The position numbers and the translations under genes were made by a program. The notes under the pieces were generated by a model. That model saw only the letters and a list, made by a program, of their open reading frames with translations. It was not told where the DNA came from and ran no database searches. From JACMQX01 sp040385105 (GTDB taxonomy: Bacteria; Pseudomonadota; Gammaproteobacteria; Burkholderiales; Burkholderiaceae_C): 64,000 nucleotides of DNA. Location of the stretch: positions 111,438-175,437 of the forward strand of contig JAZKHY010000015.1 in the NCBI GenBank assembly GCA_040385105.1. Direction: 5' to 3'. Below are positions 40,649 through 50,396 of this stretch, piece after piece; position 1 is the first letter of the stretch; each line of letters opens with the position of its first letter.

Positions 40649-43600
40649 ATGAATGCCCCACTGCCCGAGCACATCCGCAAAGCCCTTGAGACCGTCACGC
40701 TCGACGACAAATATTCGCTGGACTACGGCCGTGCCTTCATGAGCGGCGTGCAGGCGCTGGTGAAGCTGCCCATGCTGCAGCGGCTGCGGGACTCGCTGGC
40801 GGGCAAGAACACCGCCGGTTTCATCAGCGGCTACCGCGGCTCACCGCTTGGAGGCTATGACCAGTCGCTCTGGAAGGCCAGCAAATACCTCAAGGCGCAG
40901 AACATCGTGTTCCAGCCAGGCGTGAATGAAGAGCTGGCGGCCACCGCGCTGTGGGGCACCCAGCAGCTGGGCTTCTCGCCCAAGGGCACTAACAAGTTCG
41001 ATGGCGTCTTCGGCATCTGGTACGGCAAGGGCCCGGGCGTCGACCGCTGCTCCGATGTGTTCAAGCATGCCAACATGGCCGGCACCACGCCCTGGGGCGG
41101 CGTGATCGCGGTGGCCGGCGACGACCATATTTCCAAAAGCTCCACCGCCGCCCACCAGAGCGACCATATCTTCAAGGCCTGCGGATTCCCGGTGTTCTTC
41201 CCGGCGAATGTGCAGGAAATCCTCGACCTCGGCATCCACGCCTTTGCCATGAGCCGCTTCTCGGGCGTCTGGGCCGGCATGAAGACCATCCAGGAAATCG
41301 TCGAGTCCAGTTCCACCGCCATGATCGACCCCGAGCGCGTGGACATCAGGATCCCCGAGTTCGACATGCCGCCCGGCGGCGTGCACATCCGCTGGCCCGA
41401 CACGGCGCTGGAGCAGGAGGCGCGCCTGTTTGACTACAAGTGGTATGCCGCGCTCGCGTACATCCGCGCCAACCGCCTCAACTACAACGTCATTGAAGGC
41501 CCGAACGACCGGCTGGGCATCATCGCCAGCGGCAAGGCCTACAACGACACGCGCCAGGCCCTGCTGGACCTGGGGCTGGACGACGCAGCCTGCCGGCAGA
41601 TCGGCATCCGGCTGCACAAGGTCGGCGTGGTCTGGCCGCTGGAGGCACAAGGCACGCGCGAATTCGCCACCGGCCTGCGCGAGATCCTGGTGGTGGAAGA
41701 AAAGCGCCAGGTCATCGAATACCAGGTCAAGGAAGAGCTGTACAACTGGCGCCCGGACGTGCGGCCCAATGTGGTCGGCAAGTTCGGCGATGCCGAAGGC
41801 GGTGAATGGTCCATGCCCAACCCGTCAGCCAACACGCTGTTGCGTGCCAACGCCGACCTCTCACCCGCGATGATCGCGCAGGCGATTGCGCAGCGCATGA
41901 AGAAGCTGGGCATTGACGGCGACATGGCGGCGCGCATGGATGCGCAGCTGGCCATCCTCAAGGCCAAGGAGCAGTCCATGGCGGTGCTGGAAGTCAAGGC
42001 CGACCGCCAGCCCTGGTTCTGCTCGGGCTGCCCGCACAACACCTCCACCAAGGTGCCCGAAGGTTCGCGCGCCATGGCCGGCATCGGCTGCCATTTCATG
42101 GCGCTGTGGATGGACCGCAGCACCATGGGCTTCACCCAGATGGGGGGCGAGGGCGTGCCATGGGTCGGCCAGCAGCCGTTCACCACCGACCAGCACATGT
42201 TTGCCAACCTGGGCGACGGTACCTACTTCCACAGCGGGCTGCTGGCGGTGCGCCAGAGCATTGCGGCGGGCGTGAACATCACCTACAAGATCCTCTACAA
42301 CGACGCCGTCGCCATGACCGGCGGCCAGCAGGTTGGCGAGCGGCCCGAGGGCCACTCGGTGGTGCAGATCGCGCAGTCGATGCGCGCAGAGGGCGCGCAG
42401 AAGATCACCATCGTGACCGACGAGCCCGAAAAATATGAAGGTGTGAAGGGCCTGCCTGAAGGCATCGCCATCCAGCACCGTGACACGCTGGACGCGGTGC
42501 AGCGCGAGTTCCGCGTCATCAAGGGCACGACGGTCATCATCTACGACCAGACCTGCGCCACCGAGAAGCGCCGCCGCCGCAAGCGCGGCAGCATGGTGGA
42601 CCCGGCCAAACGCGTCGTCATCAACGACCTGGTCTGCGAAGGCTGCGGCGACTGCAGCGACCAGTCCAACTGCATGAGCGTGGAGCCGCTGGAGACCGAA
42701 TTCGGCCGCAAGCGCACCATCAACCAGAGCACCTGCAACAAGGACATGAGCTGCCTCAAGGGCTTCTGCCCGAGCTTTGTCACGGTGGAAGGCGGGGAGC
42801 TGAAGAAGAAGGCCAAGGACAAGGCGGCGTCACCATTTGAGCTGGACGCGCTGCCCGAGCCGGTGCTGCCGCAGATCCATGGTGCGTACGGCATCGTGGT
42901 GGCAGGTGTCGGCGGCACCGGCGTCATCACCATCGGCCAGCTGCTGGGCGTGGCCGGGCACCTGGAGGGCAAGGGCATCGTCACGCAGGATGCGGGCGGC
43001 CTGGCCCAGAAGGGCGGGGCCACCTGGAGCCATGTGCTGGTGGGCGAGAACCAGGACGACATCCGCACCACCCGCGTGGGCATGGCGGCGGCAGACCTCA
43101 TCATCGGCTGCGACCCGATCGTCACGGCCGGCAAGGAAACCGTGATGCGCATGCGCGCCGGCCGCACCCATGTGGCCCTCAATTCCTACAGCACGCCAAC
43201 GGCGGCCTTCGTGAAGAACGCCAGCTGGAAGAACCCGGCTGAAGAATGCGTGGCAAGCATCGTGGAAGCCGTCGGCGCAGATGGCGTGGGCAGCTTCAAT
43301 GCCGACGCAGCCGCCCTCAAGCTCATGGGCGACACCATCTATGTCAACCCGATGATTCTCGGCTACGCCTGGCAAAAGGGCTGGATCCCGCTCAGCCGCG
43401 AGTCCATTTTGCGCGCCATCGAGCTCAATGATGTGGCGGTGGGCAACAACAAGACCGCCTTTGAATGGGGCCGCCGCGCCGCCAACGACTGGGCCAGTGT
43501 CGAGAAGCTGCTGTCGCCCGGCCAGGTCATCGAGTTCAGGAAGAAGGAGTCGCTGGCCGACCTGATCGCCCGGCGGGTGGAGTTCCTCACCAGCTACCAG

Positions 43601-44200
43601 AACGCCGCCTATGCACAAGAGTACCAGTCCTTTATCGACAAGGTCGCCGGCGCAGAAGCCCCGCTGGGCAAGACAGTATTGACCGAGAACGCCGCCCGCT
43701 ACCTCTTCAAGCTCATGGCCTACAAGGACGAGTATGAAGTCGCCCGCCTGCACACCGAAACCGGCTTCCGCGAGAAGGTCGGCGCCATGTTCGAGGGTGA
43801 CTACAAGCTCAACTACCACCTTGCACCGCCGCTGCTGGCCAGAAAGAACGCCAAAGGCGAACTGCAGAAGTCAAGGTTCAGTGGCGCCTGGGTCGTCCCG
43901 GCCTTCCGTGTGCTGGCCCGGCTCAAGGGCCTGCGCGGCACGGCGCTGGACCTGTTCGGCTATACAGAAGAGCGCAAGACCGAGCGGGCGCTGATTGGCC
44001 AGTATCGCGAAAGCCTTCAGGAAGTGCTCACCTCGCTCAATGCCGCCAACCATGCCACGGCGGTCGAGATCGCCCGGATTCCGGAACTCATCAAGGGCTA
44101 CGGCCATGTGAAGGAGCGCAACCTGGCGGCGGCTCGCGGCAAGTGGGCCGACCTGATGGACCGGTTCCGGGGCACGCAGGCCTTGCAGCAGGCCGCCTGA
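40649..44200 (+). CDS. Indolepyruvate:ferredoxin oxidoreductase, fused single-chain type
   Basis: A 1183-residue 2-oxoacid:ferredoxin oxidoreductase that decarboxylates arylpyruvates (or branched 2-oxoacids) to acyl-CoA, reducing ferredoxin, in amino acid breakdown. It fuses the IorA-like part (pyrimidine-binding half at about residues 40-430; thiamine diphosphate-binding part with FCSGCPHNTSTK and GIGCHFM at about 457), a cysteine region with CEGCGDCSDQSNC and CLKGFCPS (about 662-715) that can hold Fe-S clusters, and an IorB-like gamma domain (VVAGVGGTGVITIGQLLGVAG, about 750). This giant form is typical of Burkholderiales. Start at 40649 has a GGAGA site. Confidence 0.93.
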   Translation: MNAPLPEHIRKALETVTLDDKYSLDYGRAFMSGVQALVKLPMLQRLRDSLAGKNTAGFISGYRGSPLGGYDQSLWKASKYLKAQNIVFQPGVNEELAATALWGTQQLGFSPKGTNKFDGVFGIWYGKGPGVDRCSDVFKHANMAGTTPWGGVIAVAGDDHISKSSTAAHQSDHIFKACGFPVFFPANVQEILDLGIHAFAMSRFSGVWAGMKTIQEIVESSSTAMIDPERVDIRIPEFDMPPGGVHIRWPDTALEQEARLFDYKWYAALAYIRANRLNYNVIEGPNDRLGIIASGKAYNDTRQALLDLGLDDAACRQIGIRLHKVGVVWPLEAQGTREFATGLREILVVEEKRQVIEYQVKEELYNWRPDVRPNVVGKFGDAEGGEWSMPNPSANTLLRANADLSPAMIAQAIAQRMKKLGIDGDMAARMDAQLAILKAKEQSMAVLEVKADRQPWFCSGCPHNTSTKVPEGSRAMAGIGCHFMALWMDRSTMGFTQMGGEGVPWVGQQPFTTDQHMFANLGDGTYFHSGLLAVRQSIAAGVNITYKILYNDAVAMTGGQQVGERPEGHSVVQIAQSMRAEGAQKITIVTDEPEKYEGVKGLPEGIAIQHRDTLDAVQREFRVIKGTTVIIYDQTCATEKRRRRKRGSMVDPAKRVVINDLVCEGCGDCSDQSNCMSVEPLETEFGRKRTINQSTCNKDMSCLKGFCPSFVTVEGGELKKKAKDKAASPFELDALPEPVLPQIHGAYGIVVAGVGGTGVITIGQLLGVAGHLEGKGIVTQDAGGLAQKGGATWSHVLVGENQDDIRTTRVGMAAADLIIGCDPIVTAGKETVMRMRAGRTHVALNSYSTPTAAFVKNASWKNPAEECVASIVEAVGADGVGSFNADAAALKLMGDTIYVNPMILGYAWQKGWIPLSRESILRAIELNDVAVGNNKTAFEWGRRAANDWASVEKLLSPGQVIEFRKKESLADLIARRVEFLTSYQNAAYAQEYQSFIDKVAGAEAPLGKTVLTENAARYLFKLMAYKDEYEVARLHTETGFREKVGAMFEGDYKLNYHLAPPLLARKNAKGELQKSRFSGAWVVPAFRVLARLKGLRGTALDLFGYTEERKTERALIGQYRESLQEVLTSLNAANHATAVEIARIPELIKGYGHVKERNLAAARGKWADLMDRFRGTQALQQAA

Positions 44201-44228
44201 ACAGCCTTTCAACCCTTCGGGTTACAGA

Positions 44229-44258
44229 TTCTTGCTGCGAGGGAGGGCGGCATACAAT
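44229..44258 (+). promoter_or_regulatory. Candidate promoter of yajC-secDF
   Basis: TACAAT (44253-44258, 5 of 6 to TATAAT) with TTCTTG (44229-44234) at an 18-base spacing, or TTGCTG (44232-44237) at 15 bases. It lies in the 147-base gap after the oxidoreductase gene, before yajC. Confidence 0.4.
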
Positions 44259-44347
44259 CCCCCATTCTCCGAACCGGGGCGTGCCGCCGCGCCCGCGCCC
44301 GCTTCGACCTGTGGCTTTGCCCGCTTTTTTCCGTTGTGGAGTGACCC

Positions 44348-44680
44348 TTGTTTATTTCTTCCGCCATTGCCCAAACCGCCCCCGCCGCCGCTCCTGAAGG
44401 CGGCATGCAGTCCTCCCTCATGAGCATGCTGCCGCTGGTGCTGATGTTCGTGGTCCTTTATTTCGTGATGATCCGTCCCCAGATGAAGCGCCAGAAGGAA
44501 GCCCGCGCCATGATCGACGCGCTCGCCAAGGGCGACGAAGTCGTGACTGCCGGCGGCCTGCTGGGCAAGATCACCAAGCTCGGCGACACCTACCTGTCGC
44601 TGGAGCTGGGCACCGGCGTCGAAGCGCAGATCCAGCGCTCGGCGGTTGTGCAGGTGCTGCCCAAGGGCACGATCAAATAA
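44348..44680 (+). CDS. yajC: YajC, Sec translocon accessory subunit
   Basis: YajC is a small inner-membrane partner of SecDF-SecYEG and of YidC. The 110-residue protein has a short periplasmic N-terminus (FISSAIAQTAPAAAPEGG), one membrane segment (SMLPLVLMFVVLYFVMI) and a cytoplasmic domain with RPQMKRQKEARAM, ALAKGDEVVTAGGLLGKI and the tail VLPKGTIK, all conserved with E. coli (110 residues). The only suitable start is TTG at 44348, preceded by GTGGAG; no ATG is available before the conserved part. Confidence 0.95.
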   Translation: MFISSAIAQTAPAAAPEGGMQSSLMSMLPLVLMFVVLYFVMIRPQMKRQKEARAMIDALAKGDEVVTAGGLLGKITKLGDTYLSLELGTGVEAQIQRSAVVQVLPKGTIK

Positions 44681-44746
44681 CAGCAATAGCCAGGCGGCCG
44701 GCAGATTGCCGGCTTTTGACAGCAAGTTGAACAGAAAAGCGCGAAC

Positions 44747-46645
44747 ATGAACCGTTACCCGGTCTGGAAGTATGTGATCATCGTGATCGCGGTGCTGATA
44801 GGTGCCCTGTACACCCTTCCCAACTTCTACGGTGAAGCGCCGGCCGTGCAGGTGTCCAGCGGCAAGGCCACCGTCAAGGTGGACAGCACCACGCAGACGC
44901 GGGTGGAAGAAGCGCTCAAGGGGGCCGGCATCACCACCGACCTGATCGTCTTTGACGGCAATTCGGTCCGGGCGCGCTTTGACAGCACCGACACGCAGCT
45001 CAAGGCCAAGGACGCGATCGAACGGGCCCTGATCCCCGACAAGGCCGACGCTTCCTATGTGGTGGCGCTCAACCTCACCTCCCGCTCCCCCGCCTGGCTG
45101 TCGGCCATGCGCGCCTTCCCGATGTACCTCGGGCTGGACCTGCGCGGCGGTGTGCACTTCATGCTGCAGGTGGACATGCAGGCCGCGCTGGCCAAGAAGG
45201 CCGAGTCGTATTCCGGCGACCTGCGCAGCGCGCTGCGCGAGAAGAACGTGCGCCACAGCGGCATCACCCGCAACGGCCAGGCCATCGAGGTGCGCTTTCG
45301 CGACTCGCAGCAGCTGGCCGAGGCCAAAAAGGTATTCCTCGACCAGTTCCCCGACCTGCAGACCGTGGACGTAGCCGAAGGCATCGAATACAAGCTGACC
45401 GCCACCATCAAGCCCGAGGCCGCGCGCAGGGTCCAGGAGCAGGCGCTCAAGCAGAATATCCTCACGCTGCACAACCGCATCAACGAACTGGGCGTGGCCG
45501 AGCCGGTCATCCAGCAACAGGGCCTGGACCGCATCGTCGTGCAGTTGCCCGGCATCCAGGACGTCAACCGCGCCAAGGACCTGATCGGCCGCACCGCCAC
45601 GCTGGAAGTGCGCATGGTCGATGAAGGCACCGAGGCCCGCGCGGCGGAAACGGGTACCGGCCCCGTGCCGTTCGGCGCCGAGCGTTACCTGGAGCGCAGC
45701 GGCCAGGCCGTCATCGTCAAGAAGCAGGTCATCCTGAGCGGCGAGAACCTGACCGATGCACAACCCGGCTTTGACAATCAGACCCAGGAAGCCGCGGTGC
45801 ACCTGACGCTGGATGCCAAGGGCGCACGCATCTTCAAGGACATCACGCGCGAGAACGTCGGCAAGCGCATGGCCATCCTGCTGTTTGAAAAAGGCAAGGG
45901 TGAGGTCGTCACTGCTCCCGTGATCCGCACCGAGATCGGCGGCGGGCGGGTGCAGATTTCCGGCCGCATGACATCGGTCGAGGCGAACGACACGGCGCTG
46001 CTGCTGCGCGCCGGCTCGCTGGCCGCGCCGATGGAGATCATCGAGGAACGCACCATCGGCCCGACGCTGGGCGCCGAGAACATTGCCAAGGGCTTCAACA
46101 GCGTGTTCGCCGGCTTCCTGGTGATCGTGGCCTTCATGGCCATCTACTATGCGCTGTTCGGGCTGTTCTCGGGCATCGCGCTGGCCGTCAACCTGCTGCT
46201 GCTGGTGGCGGTGCTGTCCATGCTGCAGGCCACACTCACGCTGCCCGGCATGGCGGCCATGGCGCTCGCGCTCGGCATGGCCATCGACTCCAACGTGCTG
46301 ATCAACGAGCGGGTGCGCGAGGAGCTGCGCAGCGGCGCCTCGGCGCAGGCGGCCATCAACGTCGGCTATGACCGCGCCTGGCACACCATCCTGGACTCCA
46401 ACGTCACCACGCTCATTGCCGGCCTGGCGCTGCTGGCCTTCGGCTCGGGCCCGGTGCGCGGCTTTGCCGTGGTGCATTGCATCGGCATCCTGACCTCCAT
46501 GTTCTCGGCCGTGTTCTTCTCGCGCGGCCTGGTCAACTTCTGGTATGGCCGGCAGAAGAAACTCAAGTCCGTGTCCATCGGCACGGTGTGGCGCCCTGCC
46601 GATACCGCAACCGCATCCGGCTCGGCCGTGGCCAAGACAGAATAA
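44747..46645 (+). CDS. secD: Protein translocase subunit SecD
   Basis: SecD uses the proton gradient to pull preproteins out of the SecYEG channel on the periplasmic side. The 632-residue protein has TM1 near residues 8-25, a large periplasmic P1 region with the conserved GLDLRGGVHFMLQVDM (about 128-143), and five C-terminal segments including TIGPTLGAENIAKGF and ALGMAIDSNVLINERVREEL with the RND-type acidic residue Asp. It is slightly longer than the E. coli protein (615). yajC lies 66 bases upstream and secF 15 bases downstream. Confidence 0.97.
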   Translation: MNRYPVWKYVIIVIAVLIGALYTLPNFYGEAPAVQVSSGKATVKVDSTTQTRVEEALKGAGITTDLIVFDGNSVRARFDSTDTQLKAKDAIERALIPDKADASYVVALNLTSRSPAWLSAMRAFPMYLGLDLRGGVHFMLQVDMQAALAKKAESYSGDLRSALREKNVRHSGITRNGQAIEVRFRDSQQLAEAKKVFLDQFPDLQTVDVAEGIEYKLTATIKPEAARRVQEQALKQNILTLHNRINELGVAEPVIQQQGLDRIVVQLPGIQDVNRAKDLIGRTATLEVRMVDEGTEARAAETGTGPVPFGAERYLERSGQAVIVKKQVILSGENLTDAQPGFDNQTQEAAVHLTLDAKGARIFKDITRENVGKRMAILLFEKGKGEVVTAPVIRTEIGGGRVQISGRMTSVEANDTALLLRAGSLAAPMEIIEERTIGPTLGAENIAKGFNSVFAGFLVIVAFMAIYYALFGLFSGIALAVNLLLLVAVLSMLQATLTLPGMAAMALALGMAIDSNVLINERVREELRSGASAQAAINVGYDRAWHTILDSNVTTLIAGLALLAFGSGPVRGFAVVHCIGILTSMFSAVFFSRGLVNFWYGRQKKLKSVSIGTVWRPADTATASGSAVAKTE

Positions 46646-46660
46646 GAAAGAGCCCGCATC

Positions 46661-47614
46661 ATGGAATTCTTCAAGATCCGCAAGGACATCCCCTTCATGC
46701 GGCACGCGTTGATCTTCAACGTGATCTCGTTCGCCACTTTCGCCGCCGCCGTTTTCTTCCTGTTCTCGCGCGGCCTGCACCTGTCGGTGGAGTTCACCGG
46801 CGGTACCGTCATGGAAGTCAGCTACTCGCAGCCGGCGGACGTCGAGCGGTTGCGCGGCACGATTTCCGAGCTGGGCTTTACCGACGTGCAGGTGCAGAAC
46901 TTCGGCACCGCGCGCGACGTGATGATCCGCCTGCCGGCGCAAAAGGGCGTGAGTTCGGCCCAGCAGAGCGACAAGGTCATGGCCACGCTGAAAGCCGCCG
47001 ACCCGGCGGTGCAGTTGCGCCGCACCGAGTTCGTCGGCCCGCAGGTGGGCGACGAGCTGGCCACCGACGGCCTCAAGGCGCTGGGCATGGTGGTGGTGGG
47101 CATCATGATCTACCTGGCGTTCCGCTTCGAGTGGAAGTACGCGGTGGCGGCCATCATCGCCAACCTGCACGACGTCATCATCATCCTGGGCTTCTTTGCC
47201 TTCTTCCAGTGGGAGTTCTCGCTGGCGGTGCTGGCGGCGGTGCTGGCGGTGCTGGGCTACTCGGTCAACGAGTCGGTGGTGATCTTCGACCGGATCCGCG
47301 AGAACTTCCGGCGCTACCGCAAGATGGACACCACCGAGATCATCGACAACGCCATCACCTCCACCATCAGCCGGACCATCATCACCCACGGATCGACCCA
47401 GATCATGGTGCTGTCGATGTTGCTTTTCGGCGGCGCGACGCTGCACTATTTTGCGATGGCGCTGACCATCGGCATCTGCTTCGGCATCTACTCTTCAGTC
47501 TTCGTGGCCGCTGCCATTGCCATGTGGCTGGGGGTCAAGCGGGACGACCTGATCAAGTCCGGCCCGAAAAAAGAAGAAGATCCGAACGACCCCAACGCAG
47601 GCGCCACGGTCTAA
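46661..47614 (+). CDS. secF: Protein translocase subunit SecF
   Basis: SecF is the obligate partner of SecD. The 317-residue protein begins MEFFKIRKDIPFMRHALIF and carries six hydrophobic segments, the SecF signature VEFTGGTVMEV, and the segment YSVNESVVIFDRIRENFR with TSTISRTIITHGST, which is highly conserved. E. coli SecF has 323 residues. A gap of only 9 bases separates its stop from the DUF1631 start, so the two are probably co-transcribed. Confidence 0.97.
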   Translation: MEFFKIRKDIPFMRHALIFNVISFATFAAAVFFLFSRGLHLSVEFTGGTVMEVSYSQPADVERLRGTISELGFTDVQVQNFGTARDVMIRLPAQKGVSSAQQSDKVMATLKAADPAVQLRRTEFVGPQVGDELATDGLKALGMVVVGIMIYLAFRFEWKYAVAAIIANLHDVIIILGFFAFFQWEFSLAVLAAVLAVLGYSVNESVVIFDRIRENFRRYRKMDTTEIIDNAITSTISRTIITHGSTQIMVLSMLLFGGATLHYFAMALTIGICFGIYSSVFVAAAIAMWLGVKRDDLIKSGPKKEEDPNDPNAGATV

Positions 47615-47623
47615 GATCGGGGC

Positions 47624-50332
47624 ATGGCTTCGGCTCTTCCCCAAAACACCGGCTTGCAGCTTGGGCGGCAGGCACGCGAGCGTTTTGTGGGCGACATCAC
47701 CGGGGTGATGCCGCAAATGGCCAAGCAGGTCATGGACCGGATGCAGAACCTGTTCGAGCAGGCCGCCAGCGGCCGCGAGATGCAGGACCGCCGTGATGCA
47801 CTGCAGCAATACCAGAAGGGCTACCGGGCCTGGATGGAGGGTACCGTCAAGGCCTGGCAGCGCGCGCTGCAGCCGCCTACCGCCACCACCCGTGTCCGCC
47901 TCGAAGCTTCGGCATTCGAGCTGATCGGCGAGGATGTCGTCGAGAACAAGATCCTTTCTTCGCGCATTGCCATGGCCATCGCCGAGAAGGTCATCGGCCT
48001 GAACGACCTGCGGCTGCGCATCCAGAGCCTGGAGAACACGCCGGAGCTGGCAGCCCATGACGTGCTGCGCCCCGAAGTCGTCGCCCAGCTGCTGGTCGAA
48101 CAGTGGACGGCGGCCGGCCTCTCGCGTGACATGTGGCTGCTGGTGCAGGACACCGTGCAGCAACTGCTGGTGGAGAAGTCCATTGAAGCCTATTCGCGCA
48201 CCAACGAATTCCTGGTCGAGCGCGGCATCCTGCCCGAGATCGACTTCAAGTCCCTGGTGCGGCGCACCGCCAGCAGCGCGCCCGCCCCAGGCGCAGGTGG
48301 GTCCGATGCTTCCCGCCAGGCCGGCGCCGCAGCTGCCCGGGCGGGCGCCGCAGCGCGCAGCGACCCCCAGGGGGGGGGTGGCGGCAGCGGCGGCAGCCAT
48401 GAAAGCCAGGGCGGCGGCGCAGGCGGGCAGGGCGGCAACTACCAGGGTGGCGGCAGCTCCGGCGGCGGCCAGGGCGGCAGCAACCAGGGCGGTGGTGTGC
48501 AGCGCGGAGGTCCGGGCAGTGCAAGCGAGATGATGATGCGGCGCGGCGGCGGCGCCCAGGGCGGTTCGCCGCAGCGCGCGGGCGGCCCGGGTGTGCCCGG
48601 CTCTCAAGGCGGGTCAGCCGCACGGCAAAGCAGTTATGGTGGCCCGGGTGGGCAAAGCGGCCCCGGCGGGCCGCAGGGTGATGCCAGCCGGATGGGCGGC
48701 ACCGGTGACGAAACCCGCATGATGACCAGCGGCACGCCGCTGGCGCGGGCCCGCCAGCGTGCGCAGGGCCTGCTGGGCCAACTGCGCCGCATGCTTTCTG
48801 ACAAGGGCGCCGACTTCGACTCCACCCAGACCGGCAGGGCCTCGCCCGCGCTGGCCGAGGCCATTTCGCAGATTGAAGCCACGCACATGCAGTCCGTCGG
48901 CACCGGGGCAGGTACCAGTACCGGCGGCGGCAGCATGGCGGGGGAGGCACTGGCAGACAGCGTGTCCGGCGCGTCGTCCGGGCGCGTCGCCAGGGCCGCG
49001 GTGGGCGGGGGCGCCGTCTTCGAGGGCGTGGGTGTCGAGCAGGCGGCCACCGTGGTGCGCCAGCGCACGACCGAACTCAAGAAGAAAGCCAGCACCACGG
49101 CCGAGAAGGCCACGATTGAAATCGTCGCGCTGATGTTCCAGAGCATCCTGGCTGAAGAGCGCATTCCGGCGGCCGTGCGGGTGTGGTTTGCGCGTTTGCA
49201 GATGCCGGTGCTGCGGGTGGCGCTGTCCGAGCCGGAGTTCTTCGGCACGCTGATGCACCCGGCCCGCCAGCTGATCGACCGCATGGGCTCCTGCGTCATG
49301 GGCTTTGATGCCACGACGATCAACGGCAGCGCACTGGAGGCCGAGATCAAGCGCGTGGTGCAGGTCATCGAGCAATACCCCGAGACGGGCCGGCGCGTGT
49401 TCCAGCTGGTCTATGAGGAGTTCCAGAAGTTCCTCTCCAAGTTCCTCACCGAGAGCGGCGCCAACCAGCGGCTGGTCAGCGTGGCGCAGCAGGTCGAGCA
49501 GAAGGAGACCCTGGCCATCCAGTACACCATCGAGATGCGCAACATGCTGCGCGACATCCCGGTGCGCGAGGAAATCCGCGAGTTCCTGTTCAAGGTCTGG
49601 GCCGAGGTGCTGGCCGTGGCTGCCGTCAAGAACGGGCCGCAGCATGAAGACACCATCGCCATGAAGAAGTCGGCCTCAGACCTCGTCTGGGCCGCCAGCG
49701 CCAAGCCCAACCGCAACGACCGCGCGCGCGTCATCCAGGAACTGCCCGCGCTGCTGCAGCGGCTGCGCCAGGGCATGACGCTGTTGGGCGTGCAGGGCGT
49801 GGCACAGGAAGGCCACATCAAGGTCATCGGCGACACGCTGGCCGACGCCTTCCTGTCCAAGACGCAGGCCATCCCGCGCGACCAGATCGACGCCATGGCC
49901 AAGCGCCTGGCCAACCTGGAAGACTTTGTCGGCGACGGCGAAGGCAGCGCGGGCGACCTGCCGCTGGATGCCGAGAGCATCGAGATGATGCTGGGCATCG
50001 ACGCCTCGGCGATCGAGGTGGTGGCTGACGGCGGCTCGCGCCCCAGCGACGCGATGCTGGCCTGGGCCAACGAGCTGCAGCTGGGCACCTGGTTCACGCT
50101 GGACCACAACAGCAAGATCAGCCAGGTGCAGTTTGCCTGGCGCAGCGACCGCAAGCAGCTGCACCTGTTTGCCTCGACCGACGGCAAGAGCTACCTGATC
50201 CAGGCGCGCCGCCTGGCGGCCTACCTGCAGGCCGGCCTGCTGGTGCCGACGGAAGAAGAGGCCCTCACCGTCCGCGCCACGCGCGACGCACTGGCCAAGC
50301 TGGATGCGAATCCGGAACGGCTGCTGAACTGA
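47624..50332 (+). CDS. DUF1631-family protein with a glycine-rich central linker
   Basis: A 902-residue cytoplasmic protein of the DUF1631 family, function unknown. The N-terminal 215 residues and the C-terminal 520 residues are conserved-looking helical domains; the last 100 (WFTLDHNSKISQVQFAWRSD, then LHLFASTDGKSYLIQARRLA) resemble a PilZ-like beta barrel. Between them, about residues 217-370 are low complexity (Gly, Gln, Ser, Asn; many GGN, GGQ and GGS units). The coding DNA holds a run of nine G at 48370-48378. Its gene follows secF by 9 bases, and a role linked to envelope or to cyclic-di-GMP is possible but unproven. Confidence 0.85.
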   Translation: MASALPQNTGLQLGRQARERFVGDITGVMPQMAKQVMDRMQNLFEQAASGREMQDRRDALQQYQKGYRAWMEGTVKAWQRALQPPTATTRVRLEASAFELIGEDVVENKILSSRIAMAIAEKVIGLNDLRLRIQSLENTPELAAHDVLRPEVVAQLLVEQWTAAGLSRDMWLLVQDTVQQLLVEKSIEAYSRTNEFLVERGILPEIDFKSLVRRTASSAPAPGAGGSDASRQAGAAAARAGAAARSDPQGGGGGSGGSHESQGGGAGGQGGNYQGGGSSGGGQGGSNQGGGVQRGGPGSASEMMMRRGGGAQGGSPQRAGGPGVPGSQGGSAARQSSYGGPGGQSGPGGPQGDASRMGGTGDETRMMTSGTPLARARQRAQGLLGQLRRMLSDKGADFDSTQTGRASPALAEAISQIEATHMQSVGTGAGTSTGGGSMAGEALADSVSGASSGRVARAAVGGGAVFEGVGVEQAATVVRQRTTELKKKASTTAEKATIEIVALMFQSILAEERIPAAVRVWFARLQMPVLRVALSEPEFFGTLMHPARQLIDRMGSCVMGFDATTINGSALEAEIKRVVQVIEQYPETGRRVFQLVYEEFQKFLSKFLTESGANQRLVSVAQQVEQKETLAIQYTIEMRNMLRDIPVREEIREFLFKVWAEVLAVAAVKNGPQHEDTIAMKKSASDLVWAASAKPNRNDRARVIQELPALLQRLRQGMTLLGVQGVAQEGHIKVIGDTLADAFLSKTQAIPRDQIDAMAKRLANLEDFVGDGEGSAGDLPLDAESIEMMLGIDASAIEVVADGGSRPSDAMLAWANELQLGTWFTLDHNSKISQVQFAWRSDRKQLHLFASTDGKSYLIQARRLAAYLQAGLLVPTEEEALTVRATRDALAKLDANPERLLN

Positions 50333-50396
50333 GCGGCCCGGGCCGGTCATGGGTTCCGCTACCCCGAAGCGTTGAGCGCCGGGGCACAATGGCGCC

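Noticed and set aside
44203..44222. CAACCC-TTCG-GGTT hairpin after the indolepyruvate oxidoreductase gene as a terminator
   Set aside because: The stem is short and no T-run follows on the plus strand.
44222..47446. A 1074-codon open frame antisense to yajC-secD-secF
   Set aside because: Same explanation; it runs across three known genes and has no family match by eye.
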